DNA from: Mycobacterium sp.
GTDB lineage: Bacteria > Actinomycetota > Actinomycetes > Mycobacteriales > Mycobacteriaceae
Direction: 5' to 3'
Assembly: GCA_020438865.1 (NCBI GenBank)
Contig: JAGQTU010000034.1
Span: 1 to 40,229, forward strand
DNA length: 40,229 bases
How positions within the stretch are numbered: the stretch's first letter is position 1; the number at the start of each line of letters is the position of its first letter. This document shows, piece by piece, positions 1 through 9,739 of this stretch. The notes beneath the pieces are model-generated. The model saw only the letters and a program-made list of their open reading frames with translations. It had not been told where the DNA came from and searched no databases. Both the position numbers and the translations under genes were made by a program.

Positions 1-3000
1 CTCGATGCGGCCCGACGTGTGATCGGGCCCCTGGCCCTCATGACCGTGCGGCAGGAGCAGTACCACGTCGGAGGTCTGGCCCCACTTGGCCTCGCCGGAG
101 CTGACGAACTCGTCGATCACCGACTGTGCGCCGTTGAGGAAGTCGCCGAACTGGGCCTCCCACAACACCATTGCCTCGGGGTTGCCCACCGAGTAGCCGT
201 ATTCGAATCCGACCGCGGCGAACTCCGACAGCGGCGAGTCGTAGACCATGAACTTGCCGCCGGTCGGGGTGCCGTCCTCGTTGATGGCCAGCAGTGACAG
301 CGGGGTGAACTCGTTGCCGGTGCGCCGGTCGATGATCACCGAGTGGCGCTGGGTGAACGTGCCGCGCCGGGTGTCCTGACCCGACATGCGGATCAACTTT
401 CCTTCGGCGACAAGGGTTCCCAGCGCCAGCAGCTCGGCGAACGCCCAGTCGATCTTGCCCTCGTAGGCCATCTCGCGGCGCTTGTCGAGTACCGGCTGCA
501 CGCGCGGGTGCACCGTGAAGCCCTCGGGGAAGGCCAGGTGCGCGTCGCCGATCCGGGCCAGCAGGGCCTTGTCCACCCCGGTGGTCATACCTGTCGGGAT
601 CACCTGATCGGATTCGACGGATTCGCTGGGTTCGGGCTGGTACTTCTCCAGATCGCGGACCTCGTTGAAGACCCGCTCCAGCTGGCCCTGGTAGTCGCGC
701 AGGGCGTCCTCGGCCTCCTTCATCGAGATGTCGCCGCGGCCGATCAGGGATTCGGTGTAGGACTTGCGCACCCCGCGCTTGGTGTCGATCACGTCGTACA
801 TCGCGGGCTGGGTCATCGACGGGTCGTCGCCCTCGTTGTGCCCGCGACGGCGGTAGCACAGCATGTCGATGATGACGTCCTTCTTGAACTGCTGGCGGAA
901 GTCCATCGCGAGCCGCGCCACCCACACGCACGCCTCCGGGTCGTCGCCGTTGACGTGGAAGATCGGGGCGCCGACCATCTTGGCCACGTCGGTGCAGTAC
1001 TCCGAGGACCGCGAGTTCTCCGGTGCGGTGGTGAACCCGATCTGGTTGTTGACGACGATGTGGATCGTGCCGCCGGTGCGGTACCCGCGCAGCAGAGCCA
1101 GGTTCAGCGTCTCGGCCACCACACCCTGACCGGCGAAGGCCGCGTCGCCGTGCAGCATCAGCGGCACGATGGTGAACCCGTTCTCACCGTCACCCTTGTC
1201 CAGCAGGTCCTGCTTGGCGCGCACCAAGCCCTCCAGCACCGGGTCGACGGCCTCCAGGTGCGACGGGTTGGCGGTCAGCGAGACCGCGATGTCGTTGTCG
1301 CCGAACATCTGGATGTAGTCGCCCGATGCGCCCAGGTGGTACTTCACGTCACCGGAGCCGTGCGCCTGCGACGGGTTCAGGTTGCCCTCGAACTCGCTGA
1401 AGATCTGCGAGTAGGGCTTGCCGACGATGTTGGCCAGCACGTTGAGCCGGCCGCGATGTGGCATGCCGATGACGACCTCGTCGAGGGCGTGTTCGGCGGC
1501 CTGGTCGATCACCGCATCCATCATCGGGATGACGGTCTCCGCGCCCTCAAGCGAAAAGCGCTTCTGCCCAACGTATTTGGTCTGCAGGAAGGTCTCGAAC
1601 GCCTCGGCGGCGTTCAGCTTGCTCAGGATGTACTTCTGCTGCGCGACGGTGGGCTTGTCGTGTTTGACCTCGATACGCTCCTGCAGCCACTTCTGCTGCT
1701 CCGGTTCGAGGATGTGGGTGTACTCCACGCCGATGTGCCGGCAGTAGGCATCGCGCAGCAGCCCGAGCACGTCGCGCAGCTTCTTGTACTCCTGGCCGGC
1801 GAACCCCTCCACCTTGAACACCCGGTCGAGATCCCACAGGGTCAGGCCGTGGGTGTTCACGTCGAGGTCCGGGTGCATCCGGAACCGGGTCTTGTCCAGC
1901 CGTAGCGGGTCGATGTCTGCCATCAGGTGACCGCGGTTGCGGTAGGCCGCGATCAGCTCGATGACCCGGGCGTTCTTGTCGACGATCGAGTCCGGGTTGT
2001 CGATGCGCCAGCGCACCGGCTCATAGGGGATACCGAGTTCGAAGAAGATCTCGTCGAAAAAGTCGTCGCTGAGCAGCAGTTCGTGAATGGTCCGCAGGAA
2101 GTCGCCGGACTCAGCGCCCTGGATGATGCGGTGGTCGTAGGTCGACGTGAGGGTGATGAGCTTGCCGATGCCCAACTCGGCGATGCGCTCCTCGCTGGCG
2201 CCCTGGAACTCGGCCGGGTACTCCATGGCGCCGGCGCCGATGATCGCGCCCTGCCCGGCCATCAGCCGCGGCACCGAGTGCACGGTGCCGATGGTGCCCG
2301 GGTTGGTCAGCGAGATCGTCACCCCGGCGAAGTCCTCGGCGGTGAGCTTGCCGTCCCGGGCGCGCCGGACGATATCCTCGTAGGCGGCGATGAACTGACC
2401 GAACCGCATGGTCTCGCAGTTCTTGATGGCCGCGACCACCAGCGAGCGCTTGCCGTCCTTGCCCGGCAGATCGATGGCCAGGCCCAGATTGGTGTGCGCG
2501 GGGGTGATCGCGTTGGGCTTGCCGTCGATCTCGGCATAGTGCCGGTTCATGTTGGGGAACTTCTTGACCGCCTGCACGATCGCGTAGCCGAGCAGGTGGG
2601 TGAACGACACCTTGCCGCCGCGGGTGCGCTTGAGGTGGTTGTTGATCACGATGCGGTTGTCGATCATCAATTTGGCCGGGATGGCCCGGACGCTGGTCGC
2701 CGTCGGGATCTCCAGCGACGTGTTCATGTTCTTGACGACCGCGGCCGCGGCGCCGCGCAGCACCTGCGACTCCTCGGTCGCCTCGCCCTGCGGGGCGGCG
2801 GGGGCGGCCTTTGCCGGGGTGTCGAGCTGCGCGCCGGCGCCGTTGCTGGTCGGCGGGGTCTTGGCCGGCGGCGCCGGTTTGGCCGGGGCGGGCGGCGGCG
2901 CCGGTTCGGGCGGCGACACCGGGGCCGCCGCCGCGGCGGCTGGCGTGGCGGCCTGCGGGGTGGGGGCGGTCGGGGTTCCGTTGCCGGCGGCCGTGTCGGT

Positions 3001-3135
3001 CGTCGGTTCCGGGTTGTAGTCGACCAGGAACTCGTGCCAACTCTCGTCGACCGAAGACGGGTCGTCGCGGAACTTGCGGTACATCTCCTCGACAAGCCAC
3101 TCGTTCTGGCCGAAGGGTGAACTCGTACTGCTCAC
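1..3135 (-). CDS. kgd: Multifunctional 2-oxoglutarate decarboxylase/dehydrogenase E1-E2 (Kgd), C-terminus off window
   Basis: Kgd is a fused E2o-E1o enzyme. It is ThDP dependent and decarboxylates 2-oxoglutarate in the TCA cycle; in mycobacteria it also serves the 2-oxoglutarate dehydrogenase complex and is inhibited by GarA. I translated the minus strand from a GTG at 3135. The N-terminus ([18 protein letters not shown]) is typical. A Pro/Ala-rich linker covers about residues 40-110. The E2 acyltransferase domain carries [16 protein letters not shown] near residue 333. The E1 ThDP motif runs from GDAAFAGQG (about 663) to NNQIGFTT (about 692). About 1045 of roughly 1230 residues are present and the frame stays open to base 1. 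The upstream GAGGCGAG is only a weak ribosome site. The gene reads away from Rv1249c, as in M. tuberculosis. No disruption was seen. Confidence 0.97.
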   Translation of the reverse strand, partial: MSSTSSPFGQNEWLVEEMYRKFRDDPSSVDESWHEFLVDYNPEPTTDTAAGNGTPTAPTPQAATPAAAAAAPVSPPEPAPPPAPAKPAPPAKTPPTSNGAGAQLDTPAKAAPAAPQGEATEESQVLRGAAAAVVKNMNTSLEIPTATSVRAIPAKLMIDNRIVINNHLKRTRGGKVSFTHLLGYAIVQAVKKFPNMNRHYAEIDGKPNAITPAHTNLGLAIDLPGKDGKRSLVVAAIKNCETMRFGQFIAAYEDIVRRARDGKLTAEDFAGVTISLTNPGTIGTVHSVPRLMAGQGAIIGAGAMEYPAEFQGASEERIAELGIGKLITLTSTYDHRIIQGAESGDFLRTIHELLLSDDFFDEIFFELGIPYEPVRWRIDNPDSIVDKNARVIELIAAYRNRGHLMADIDPLRLDKTRFRMHPDLDVNTHGLTLWDLDRVFKVEGFAGQEYKKLRDVLGLLRDAYCRHIGVEYTHILEPEQQKWLQERIEVKHDKPTVAQQKYILSKLNAAEAFETFLQTKYVGQKRFSLEGAETVIPMMDAVIDQAAEHALDEVVIGMPHRGRLNVLANIVGKPYSQIFSEFEGNLNPSQAHGSGDVKYHLGASGDYIQMFGDNDIAVSLTANPSHLEAVDPVLEGLVRAKQDLLDKGDGENGFTIVPLMLHGDAAFAGQGVVAETLNLALLRGYRTGGTIHIVVNNQIGFTTAPENSRSSEYCTDVAKMVGAPIFHVNGDDPEACVWVARLAMDFRQQFKKDVIIDMLCYRRRGHNEGDDPSMTQPAMYDVIDTKRGVRKSYTESLIGRGDISMKEAEDALRDYQGQLERVFNEVRDLEKYQPEPSESVESDQVIPTGMTTGVDKALLARIGDAHLAFPEGFTVHPRVQPVLDKRREMAYEGKIDWAFAELLALGTLVAEGKLIRMSGQDTRRGTFTQRHSVIIDRRTGNEFTPLSLLAINEDGTPTGGKFMVYDSPLSEFAAVGFEYGYSVGNPEAMVLWEAQFGDFLNGAQSVIDEFVSSGEAKWGQTSDVVLLLPHGHEGQGPDHTSGRIE

Positions 3136-3321
3136 GGCAGGTACTCGCCTCGATTCCTCTACCCGGCAAGGCAGTGCAGACCGCTTGCCTCATCCTCGTT
3201 GGCGACGCCCCCGGCCGCCGCCTAAAAGGCTATCGCTTCTTCGATGTTCCCGAAGCAGCTCAGCCCCATGCGGAACACAGCCCCGCCGACCAGCCGACGG
3301 CGTCGACAACCGACGGTTCGG
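3136..3321. other. 186-bp gap upstream of kgd
   Basis: This non-coding stretch lies between the stop of the Rv1249c-like gene and the kgd start, both on the minus strand. It presumably carries the kgd promoter. On the minus strand a TAGCCT hexamer (TANNNT form) lies near 3225-3230, but no convincing -35 partner was found. No repeat or small gene is evident. Confidence 0.4.
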
Positions 3322-4068
3322 CTAGTTCCCGTTCTCGACCGCGGGCAGCAGGTGCAGCTGCACCGGCCACCGCGCGGGCGCGGGGCCGAACGCCCGGCGG
3401 GCGTTGTTCACGATCTTCTTGCCCATCATGCGGTTGCCGCCGCCGCCGACCGCCGCACCGATCCCGACCGGCAGCATCTTGCCTAGCGCCATCGCGCTGC
3501 GCTTGACGGTGTAGCGCTTGACGAAGTACCGCATCAGCCGGGTGTTCAGCTGCGACACCAGCGGCAGCGGCAGCATCTCGGCGCCCTCGGCCAGCCACGC
3601 GCCATTGGTCCGGCCCGGTCCGACCAGGTCGGCGATCGCGCCCTTGCTCTCGTCGCCGACCAGCACGGCGAGCACCAGGGCGCGCCGCCGCTCGCGGTGC
3701 TCGAGCGGGATGCCGTGCACCTCGGCGACGGCCAGCACGAACACCGCCGTCGCCTCCAGGAACACCAGCGTCTCGCCGGCCACCGCCGACAGCGCCGCCA
3801 GCGTGCCGATGCCGGGGAACGCCGCCGCCGAGCCGACCGCGGCGCCGCTGGCCATCACCGCGGCCAGGTAGCGCTTCTCCAGCTTGGTGACGATCTCGGC
3901 CGGGGTGGCCCCCGGGTGCGAGCGGCGCAGCCGCGCGACCGCGGCCTTGACCGCCGGGGCCTGCGCCCGGGTGCTGCGCTCGATGATCTGCGAGAGCACT
4001 CGGGCCGACATGGTGGCGTCGTCCTCGGGCACGGCGGGCAGCCGATCGTCCTTGCGGCGCAGCTTCAT
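3322..4068 (-). CDS. Conserved mycobacterial membrane-associated protein (Rv1249c-like)
   Basis: A 248-residue protein of unknown function, in the position of Rv1249c beside kgd. Residues 1-65 are charged and basic. Residues about 68-118 form a long small-residue and hydrophobic stretch (AAAFPGIGTLAALSAVAGET), enough for two helices. The C-terminal half is basic, with a Gly-rich patch near residue 210. The glycine-rich hydrophobic layout is loosely like EcsC-family proteins, but I cannot assign that family firmly. The ATG at 4068 has a strong ribosome site (AGGGGAGG, 7 nt upstream). It lies downstream of a divergent junction with the exporter at 4221 and ends 186 bp before kgd, so it may be cotranscribed with kgd. 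Confidence 0.8.
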   Translation of the reverse strand: MKLRRKDDRLPAVPEDDATMSARVLSQIIERSTRAQAPAVKAAVARLRRSHPGATPAEIVTKLEKRYLAAVMASGAAVGSAAAFPGIGTLAALSAVAGETLVFLEATAVFVLAVAEVHGIPLEHRERRRALVLAVLVGDESKGAIADLVGPGRTNGAWLAEGAEMLPLPLVSQLNTRLMRYFVKRYTVKRSAMALGKMLPVGIGAAVGGGGNRMMGKKIVNNARRAFGPAPARWPVQLHLLPAVENGN

Positions 4069-4205
4069 GAACGTGCCTCCCCTGGGGGTCCGATGTCGCC
4101 GACCCGGCGGCTCCGGCGTGACTTCAGGCTAACGAACGGGACCCCCCGGATCGTGCCCCGCCGTGATCCCGATCACCCCGGCCCGGGTAGCCCGCTTCAG
4201 GAACA

Positions 4206-4211
4206 AATAAT
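4206..4211 (+). promoter_or_regulatory. Candidate -10 box of the Bcr/CflA-type exporter gene
   Basis: AATAAT differs from TATAAT at one base and ends 9 nt before the GTG at 4221, so the mRNA may be nearly leaderless. No clear -35 box was found. This spacing favours the GTG at 4221 over the ATG at 4236, which lacks a good ribosome site. Confidence 0.4.
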
Positions 4212-4220
4212 CGCGGCGCG

Positions 4221-5486
4221 GTGCTGACGGTGGGCATGGCAACATCGCCGCCTGTGAGCATCAGCCCCGACATCAGCGCCGCTACGACGGTGGTCCCGTC
4301 GCGGCGCCGGATGATCGTGGTGCTGGGCGCCATGGTGGCACTGGGCCCGCTCACCATCGACATGTACCTGCCCGCGCTCCCGCGCATCGCCGAGGAGCTC
4401 TCCCTGTCCTCCTCGGTCGCGCAGTTGACGCTGACCGGCACGCTGGCCGGCCTGGCCCTCGGGCAACTCGTGGTCGGACCGCTGTCGGACTCGCTGGGCC
4501 GTCGGCGCCCGCTGCTCGCCGGGATCGTGCTGCACATGCTCGCCTCGGCGCTGTGCCTGGTCTCCCCGGACATCGGGATGCTGGCGGTGGCCCGCGGGTT
4601 GCAGGGTGTCGGCGCGGCCGCGGCGATGGTGGTGGCGGTGGCGGTGGTCGGAGACCTGTTCAGCGACTCCGCGGCCGCGACGGTGATGTCGCGGCTGATG
4701 CTGATCCTCGGGGTGGCGCCGATCGTCGCGCCCTCGTTGGGTGCGGCGGTGCTGCTGCACGCGAGCTGGCACTGGGTCTTCGCGGCGCTGATCGTGCTGG
4801 CCGGCGGGTTGCTGGCGGTGGGCGCCCTGATGCTGCCCGAGACCCTGCCGCCGGCTCACCGGCGCCCGCTGCACGTGCGCTCGATCGCGGCCACCTATGT
4901 GCAGCTGCTCGGCGATCTGCGGTTCGTGGTCCTGGTGCTGGTGGCCGCACTGGCGATGTCGGGGCTGTTCGCCTACATCTCCGGTGCGTCGTTCGTGCTG
5001 CAGGGCCGCCACGGCCTGGACCAGCAGAGCTTCGCTCTGGTCTTCGCCGCGGGCGCGATCGCCCTGATCGGCGCGACCCAGTTCAACGTCGTGCTGCTGC
5101 GCCGGTTCGCCCCGCAGCGCATCGTGGTGTGGGCGCTGGCCGTGGCGACGGCGGCCGGGGCGGTGTTCGTCGCGCTGTCCGTCGCCCGTGCCGGCGGCCT
5201 GCCAGGCTTCCTGCTGCCGGTCTGGACGATGCTGGCCATGCTCGGTTTCGTCATTCCCAATGCACCCGCCGTTGCGCTGTCGCGCCACCACGAGGCCGCC
5301 GGTACCGCCGCGGCCCTGCTGGGGGCCGCCCAGTTCGGTCTGGGCGCCGCGATCGCCCCGGTGGTGGGGCTGCTCGGCAACAACGAGATCGCGCTGTCGG
5401 TGGTGATGACCGCGGGGGTCACCATCGCGCTGGTGGCCTCGGTGGCGACGAGACGCGATACCGCTGAAGGCGCGGCGCCGGCCTGA
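4221..5486 (+). CDS. MFS drug exporter, Bcr/CflA (DHA1) type
   Basis: A 421-residue, 12-helix proton-coupled exporter of the inner membrane. The first helix follows SRRRMIVVLGAMVALGPLTI. DMYLPALPRIAEEL is the usual Bcr/CflA start. MFS motif A is GPLSDSLGRRRPLL at about residues 92-105. The C-terminus is short and cytoplasmic. Bcr/CflA proteins export compounds such as bicyclomycin, chloramphenicol and sulfonamides; the substrate here is unknown. The start could be GTG 4221 or ATG 4236. The gene is divergent from the Rv1249c-like gene across 152 bp and is followed 50-60 bp later by ppk2 on the same strand. As I remember it, this gene is absent from the equivalent M. tuberculosis position. Confidence 0.92.
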   Translation: MLTVGMATSPPVSISPDISAATTVVPSRRRMIVVLGAMVALGPLTIDMYLPALPRIAEELSLSSSVAQLTLTGTLAGLALGQLVVGPLSDSLGRRRPLLAGIVLHMLASALCLVSPDIGMLAVARGLQGVGAAAAMVVAVAVVGDLFSDSAAATVMSRLMLILGVAPIVAPSLGAAVLLHASWHWVFAALIVLAGGLLAVGALMLPETLPPAHRRPLHVRSIAATYVQLLGDLRFVVLVLVAALAMSGLFAYISGASFVLQGRHGLDQQSFALVFAAGAIALIGATQFNVVLLRRFAPQRIVVWALAVATAAGAVFVALSVARAGGLPGFLLPVWTMLAMLGFVIPNAPAVALSRHHEAAGTAAALLGAAQFGLGAAIAPVVGLLGNNEIALSVVMTAGVTIALVASVATRRDTAEGAAPA

Positions 5487-5545
5487 CGGGGCGATCCGGG
5501 AGTCCCGGTCCTGCGCGGCGGCCCGGTGCGGTAAGAATGTCGGCC

Positions 5546-6337
5546 ATGGCCGTACCCCGGAGTGTCCGCGAGGAAGAAGAGCTCAAGCCCTACCAGGTGG
5601 AGTTGCTCAAGCTGCAGCGCTATCTGGAGGACGAGAACCGTCGGATGATCGTGCTCTTCGAGGGCCGCGACGCCGCGGGCAAGGGCGGAACGATTCGGCG
5701 GGTCACCCGCTACATGAACGAGAAGCACTACCGGGTGGTCGCCCTCGGCAAGCCCACCGAGGAGCAGCGCACGCAGTGGTACTTCCAGCGTTACGTGGCG
5801 CAGTTCCCCTCCGGCGGGGAGATCGTGCTGTTCGACCGGTCCTGGTACAACCGCGCCATGGTGGAACCGGTCTTCGGGTTCTGCACCGACGAGGAGTACC
5901 GCAACTTCCTCAAGGGCGTGGTGGGTTTCGAGAAGGATCTCGTGCGCCAGGGCACCATCCTGGTGAAGCTGTACTTCAGCGTCACCAAGGAGGAGCAGGC
6001 CCGCCGGTTCGAGCGACGCCGCGACGACCCACTGCGGCAGTGGAAACTCAGCGAGATCGACGTCCAGGCCCAGGAACACTGGGACGACTTCACTGAGGCC
6101 AAGTACCACATGCTGCGCCGCACCAGCACCGCCGACGCGCCCTGGACCATCGTGCGCTCCGAGGACAAGCACAAGGCCCGGCTCAACGCGATCCGCGCGA
6201 TGCTCAACGCGGTGCCCTACCTCGGCCGCGCCGATGACGTCGACTTCGTCCCGGACCCCGAGATCGTCATCCCCGCCGCGCAGGAGCTGGCCCTGATGGA
6301 GGCCGACCGGATCCGCAGCGGCAAGTTCACCGGCTAA
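5546..6337 (+). CDS. ppk2: Polyphosphate kinase 2, class I
   Basis: PPK2 transfers phosphate between polyphosphate and nucleoside diphosphates, usually forming GTP or ATP from polyP; it is cytosolic. A single PPK2 domain fills the 263 residues. Walker A is GRDAAGKGG (40-48). The Walker B/lid region is VLFDRSWYNR, with Asp97. The family signatures WYFQRYVAQFP and DDPLRQWKLS are intact. I chose the ATG at 5546: a TAAGAAT stretch ends 7 nt upstream, suggesting a leaderless start. An in-frame ATG at 5537 would add three residues. The gene converges on the baeRF-like gene across 18 bp. Its sequence differs from Rv3232c as I remember it, so it is probably a different PPK2 subgroup. Confidence 0.93.
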   Translation: MAVPRSVREEEELKPYQVELLKLQRYLEDENRRMIVLFEGRDAAGKGGTIRRVTRYMNEKHYRVVALGKPTEEQRTQWYFQRYVAQFPSGGEIVLFDRSWYNRAMVEPVFGFCTDEEYRNFLKGVVGFEKDLVRQGTILVKLYFSVTKEEQARRFERRRDDPLRQWKLSEIDVQAQEHWDDFTEAKYHMLRRTSTADAPWTIVRSEDKHKARLNAIRAMLNAVPYLGRADDVDFVPDPEIVIPAAQELALMEADRIRSGKFTG

Positions 6338-6365
6338 CGCGGGCCAGTCGGGCGCCTAGCCCGCG
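6338..6365. terminator. Stem-loop at the convergent ppk2/baeRF junction
   Basis: CGCGGGC (6338-6344) pairs with GCCCGCG (6359-6365) around a 14-nt loop. It starts right after the ppk2 stop and overlaps the last codons of the opposite gene. There is no T-tract, as is common in mycobacteria. Confidence 0.35.
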
Positions 6366-7462
6366 GAACTCATCTCGGCGTAGCGCAGCACCGCCGCGAT
6401 CCCGTCCGCCGGGCTCAGCCGCTCGTCGGTGCGCACCAGCGCGGCGCCGGTGGCCACCGCCAGCAGCGGCAGCGCCTCATCGGCGCGCAGGGTCCGCTCC
6501 GGCGCCCCACCCAGCTGTGACAAGGTGTCGGCGTCGGGGGCGATCATCGCCAGGTCGGCGTCGGCGACCACGGTGGCGTCGCCGATTTCACCGACGATCA
6601 GGGTGTCCACCGCGCCGTCGCGCAGGGCCGCCGTCACATCGGCCAGGCCCTCGACCGCCAGCCCGGTCCCGCGGCCGGCCGCGAACCGCTGGGCCGCGTC
6701 GTCGATGGTGGCCAGCCGGCGCTTGAGGAACTCCTGGCCGATCTCGTGCTGCACCTCGGCCTCGTCGGTCCCCGCGGCGCGGCCGCCGCCCTGCAACTGC
6801 ACGACCTTGTCGGCCACCCGCTCCGGCAGCGCGGCGGCCAGTTCCGCGCGGGCCCCGGCCTCGCCCTCGACGAACACCAGCTCGGCGCCGGAGTCGTCGA
6901 CCAGGCGGGTGATGCGGTCCGCCACCGCGCCGATGTTCTTGCGGATGGCCTCCTCGACCTTGCCCTGCGCGGTGCCGTACTCGTGGTGTTCGGCGGACTT
7001 GGCCTTGTGCACCGGTCGGCCCTCGCCGTCCACGCTCTCGTTGCGGGTGGCGCCGGCGCGGTGGATCGCGATGTCGGCGCCGGCGTGATCGACGGCGACC
7101 ACCAGATGGGTGGTGTGCAGGTGTCCGTGCTCGACGATGGGAATCAGGTACGGCAGTTCGGAGACTCGCAGCAGGGTGGTGGCGGGCGGCCGGATCAGAT
7201 GTTCGTCGACGACGACGGTGGCGCCGGCGGCGATCACCGCGCGACCGCTGCGGCCGACCGGGGGATGGGTGCCGCGAACAGCGGCGTCGATGGCCTCGAC
7301 GATGGCGGCGTCGACGGACTGTTCCTCGAGATGTTTGCGAACGTCGCGCAACCGGGCGTCGAGTTGGGCGGCCGCGTCCTGGGTGTCGTGCGAATCGTCG
7401 AAATAGACGGAGACGAAGGGGCCTTTCGCGTCCACCAATGGGCGAAAGCGTTCCGAGCGCAT
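6356..7462 (-). CDS. Rv2629-like protein, bacterial eRF1-type (baeRF2) family
   Basis: A 368-residue protein resembling Rv2629 and other bacterial homologues of archaeo-eukaryotic release factor 1 (baeRF). Members are often stress or hypoxia linked, and a ribosome-associated role has been proposed but not settled. The N-terminal FVSVYFDDSHDTQDA and central HTTHLVVAVDHAGADIAI stretches are family-like. The C-terminus has the alternating strand and helix pattern of the eRF1 domain 3 fold. I start at the ATG at 7462 because AGGAGG lies 4 nt upstream. A longer frame to 7579 exists, but its extra 39 residues are composition-poor and lack a ribosome site. It is convergent with ppk2 and divergent from the DHA2 exporter. 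Confidence 0.82.
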   Translation of the reverse strand: MRSERFRPLVDAKGPFVSVYFDDSHDTQDAAAQLDARLRDVRKHLEEQSVDAAIVEAIDAAVRGTHPPVGRSGRAVIAAGATVVVDEHLIRPPATTLLRVSELPYLIPIVEHGHLHTTHLVVAVDHAGADIAIHRAGATRNESVDGEGRPVHKAKSAEHHEYGTAQGKVEEAIRKNIGAVADRITRLVDDSGAELVFVEGEAGARAELAAALPERVADKVVQLQGGGRAAGTDEAEVQHEIGQEFLKRRLATIDDAAQRFAAGRGTGLAVEGLADVTAALRDGAVDTLIVGEIGDATVVADADLAMIAPDADTLSQLGGAPERTLRADEALPLLAVATGAALVRTDERLSPADGIAAVLRYAEMSSAG

Positions 7463-7720
7463 GGATCCTCCTGAGTCTGATATCGGACGGTTCTCCACGG
7501 GGACGATTCCCCCGACCACTGCACACAACCTACGCCGGGCGCGATCACCCGCCTGACCCATCCGCCCGAAGCCGCTCACCCCGGGCCATCCCTCCGTGGC
7601 GATGCCGGCGACCCGCTCGATAGGCTCGGGTCCATTGCTGCATTCGCAGCCGGATCACGGCGTAGGAGATCGGGTGTGCGGCCCGTTGTCGAGGGGATCG
7701 GCCGAGACAGGGGTGGGGAG
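7463..7720. promoter_or_regulatory. 258-bp divergent intergenic region, baeRF / DHA2 exporter
   Basis: The promoters of both flanking genes should lie here. A TAGGCT hexamer (TANNNT form) near 7621-7626 points toward the exporter, with a poor TGGCGA-like -35 about 18 nt upstream. No long palindrome or small gene stands out. The longer frames entering this region from both genes lack coding character. Confidence 0.35.
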
Positions 7721-9667
7721 ATGACCCGGGCGACGACGCGGGCCGAGCCCGACGGGGCGACGACGCGGGCCGAGCCCGACGGGGCCCAGGCGGCCGCGCC
7801 GACCACCAATCCCTGGAACGCGTTGTGGGCCATGATGGTCGGCTTCTTCATGATCCTGGTGGACGCGACGATCGTTGCGGTCGCCAATCCCAGCATCATG
7901 GACGCGCTGCACATCGCCGACTACGACAGCGTCATCTGGGTCACCAGCGCCTACCTGCTGGCCTACGCCGTGCCACTGCTGCTCGCCGGCCGGCTCGGGG
8001 ACCGGTTCGGCCCGAAGAACCTGTACATCGCCGGGCTGGCGATCTTCACGGCGTCGTCGCTGTGGTGCGGGCTGGCCGGCTCGATCGGCATGCTGATCGC
8101 CGCCCGCGTCGTGCAGGGGATCGGGGCGGCCCTGCTGACCCCGCAGACGCTGTCGACGATCACCCGCATCTTCCCGGCGGACCGGCGCGGAGTGGCGCTG
8201 AGCGTGTGGGGCGCCACGGCCGGGGTGGCCACCCTGGCCGGGCCGCTGGCCGGGGGCGTGCTGGTGGACCACCTCGGCTGGGAATGGATCTTCATCGTCA
8301 ACGTCCCGATCGGCGTCCTCGGCCTGGCCCTGGCGGTGTGGCTGGTTCCGGCGTTGCCCACCACCAGCCACCGCTTCGACATTCCGGGCGTGGTGCTGTC
8401 CGGGATCGGCATGTTCCTCATCGTGTTCGGGCTGCAGGAGGGGCAGGCCCACCACTGGGCGCCGTGGATCTGGGCCGTCATCGTCGCCGGTATCGGTTTC
8501 ATGGCCGCGTTCGTCCACTGGCAGTCGATCAACCGCAACGAACCGCTGATCCCGCTGGAGATCTTCGCCGACCGCGACTTCAGCCTCTCCAACGTCGCGA
8601 TCGCCGTCATCGGCTTCGCCGTCACGGCCATGGTGCTGCCGGTGATGTTCTACGCGCAGGCGGTCGCCGGGCTCACCCCGACCCGATCGGCGCTGCTGAC
8701 CGCGCCGATGGCCATCGCCAGCGGTGTGCTCGCGCCACTCGTCGGCCGGATCATCGACAGAACCCACCCCCGGCCACTCATCGGCTTCGGCTTCTCCACC
8801 CTGGCCGTCGCGCTGACGTGGCTGTCCTTCGAGATGGCCCCGACCACCCCGATCTGGCGGCTGCTGTTGCCGCTGACCGCGATGGGAGTGGGCATGGCGT
8901 TCATCTGGGCGCCGCTGGCGACGACCGCCACCCGCAACCTGCCGCCCCGGCTGGCCGGTGCGGGCTCGGGTGTCTACAACGCCACCCGCCAGGTCGGCTC
9001 GGTGCTCGGCAGCGCCGGAATGGCGGCGTTCATGGCGCAGCGGATCGGCGCCCTGATGCCGTCGGGACCGGGCGGACCGGCCGCCCGGGAATCGGCGGTG
9101 CGCCAGTTGCCGGGGTTTCTGCACGAGCCGTTCGCGGCGGCGTTGTCGCAGTCGTTGCTGCTGCCCGCGTTCGTGGCGCTGTTCGGTGTGATCGCGGCGC
9201 TGTTCTTCATCGGGGGAATGCGACGGCGTGTCGAGGGACCGAGCTTCTCACCCGCCGAGGCGGTGACCGAACCGATACCGGTCCACGAGGGCTGGGACGA
9301 CGACTTCTACTTTGAATACAACCTCGATGGCTACGCCGGCGCCGGCGAGGCTGCCGACGTCCCAGCGCCCGACGGGGACGAGGGCGTCGACACCGACCGG
9401 ATCACGTTGCCCGAACCGGAGCCTGTGTTCGAGCCGGAGCCAGTCCATCTTTCCCACAACGGTTTTCATCTCGACGAGGACCGGAATGGCTGTGCCGACT
9501 CGGTCGTCGACGTCGAGGAGTCGCACGGCCGTCACCGGCTGAGCGACGGCACCGCGCCGCATCGGCCCCGGCACTACCGCGCGGAAGACGACGACGCCGA
9601 AACCTACGGCCGGCACGCACTGGCCGGTCGATCGAGGCTGTCCGGCGTCGATCTACCGCTACCCTGA
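7721..9667 (+). CDS. MFS multidrug exporter, DHA2 (14-helix) type, Rv1250-like, with long acidic tail
   Basis: A 648-residue exporter of the EmrB/QacA class, in the place of Rv1250. Motif A is [14 protein letters not shown] and the antiporter motif C region follows [25 protein letters not shown] in helix 1 is typical of DHA2. Residues from about 498 to 648 form a hydrophilic, Asp/Glu/Pro/His-rich cytoplasmic tail with no recognised domain. The ATG at 7721 follows GGGGTGGGGAG. A GTG at 7676 would add 15 unlikely residues. Right after the start, a 9-residue unit ATTRAEPDG is repeated exactly twice. Substrate unknown. Confidence 0.93.
   Translation: MTRATTRAEPDGATTRAEPDGAQAAAPTTNPWNALWAMMVGFFMILVDATIVAVANPSIMDALHIADYDSVIWVTSAYLLAYAVPLLLAGRLGDRFGPKNLYIAGLAIFTASSLWCGLAGSIGMLIAARVVQGIGAALLTPQTLSTITRIFPADRRGVALSVWGATAGVATLAGPLAGGVLVDHLGWEWIFIVNVPIGVLGLALAVWLVPALPTTSHRFDIPGVVLSGIGMFLIVFGLQEGQAHHWAPWIWAVIVAGIGFMAAFVHWQSINRNEPLIPLEIFADRDFSLSNVAIAVIGFAVTAMVLPVMFYAQAVAGLTPTRSALLTAPMAIASGVLAPLVGRIIDRTHPRPLIGFGFSTLAVALTWLSFEMAPTTPIWRLLLPLTAMGVGMAFIWAPLATTATRNLPPRLAGAGSGVYNATRQVGSVLGSAGMAAFMAQRIGALMPSGPGGPAARESAVRQLPGFLHEPFAAALSQSLLLPAFVALFGVIAALFFIGGMRRRVEGPSFSPAEAVTEPIPVHEGWDDDFYFEYNLDGYAGAGEAADVPAPDGDEGVDTDRITLPEPEPVFEPEPVHLSHNGFHLDEDRNGCADSVVDVEESHGRHRLSDGTAPHRPRHYRAEDDDAETYGRHALAGRSRLSGVDLPLP
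7730..7783 (+). repeat. 27-bp perfect tandem duplication inside the exporter N-terminus
   Basis: Two adjacent identical 27-nt units (7730-7756 and 7757-7783) each encode ATTRAEPDG, just after the start codon and before the first helix. The duplication is in frame and looks like a recent slippage product. Copy number could vary between strains. Confidence 0.9.
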
Positions 9668-9739
9668 CCGCAGTATTTGGGATCGGTAGGGCTGACGCGG
9701 GTCTGCACTGTTGTCCTGAACGCACCGAAGGGCAACAGC

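Noticed and set aside
343-3120. Long plus-strand open frames (343-1905, 1927-3120)
   Set aside because: They are antisense to kgd, whose protein is clearly recognisable on the minus strand; their translations are His/Val/Arg-rich with no domain.
3207-3240. SigH/SigE-type promoter upstream of kgd
   Set aside because: A GGGAAC-like sequence exists on the minus strand but no matching CGTT-type -10 is at the right distance.
7655-9124. 489-residue minus-strand open frame antisense to the DHA2 exporter
   Set aside because: Low-complexity Gly/Arg/His composition typical of antisense frames in high-GC DNA.
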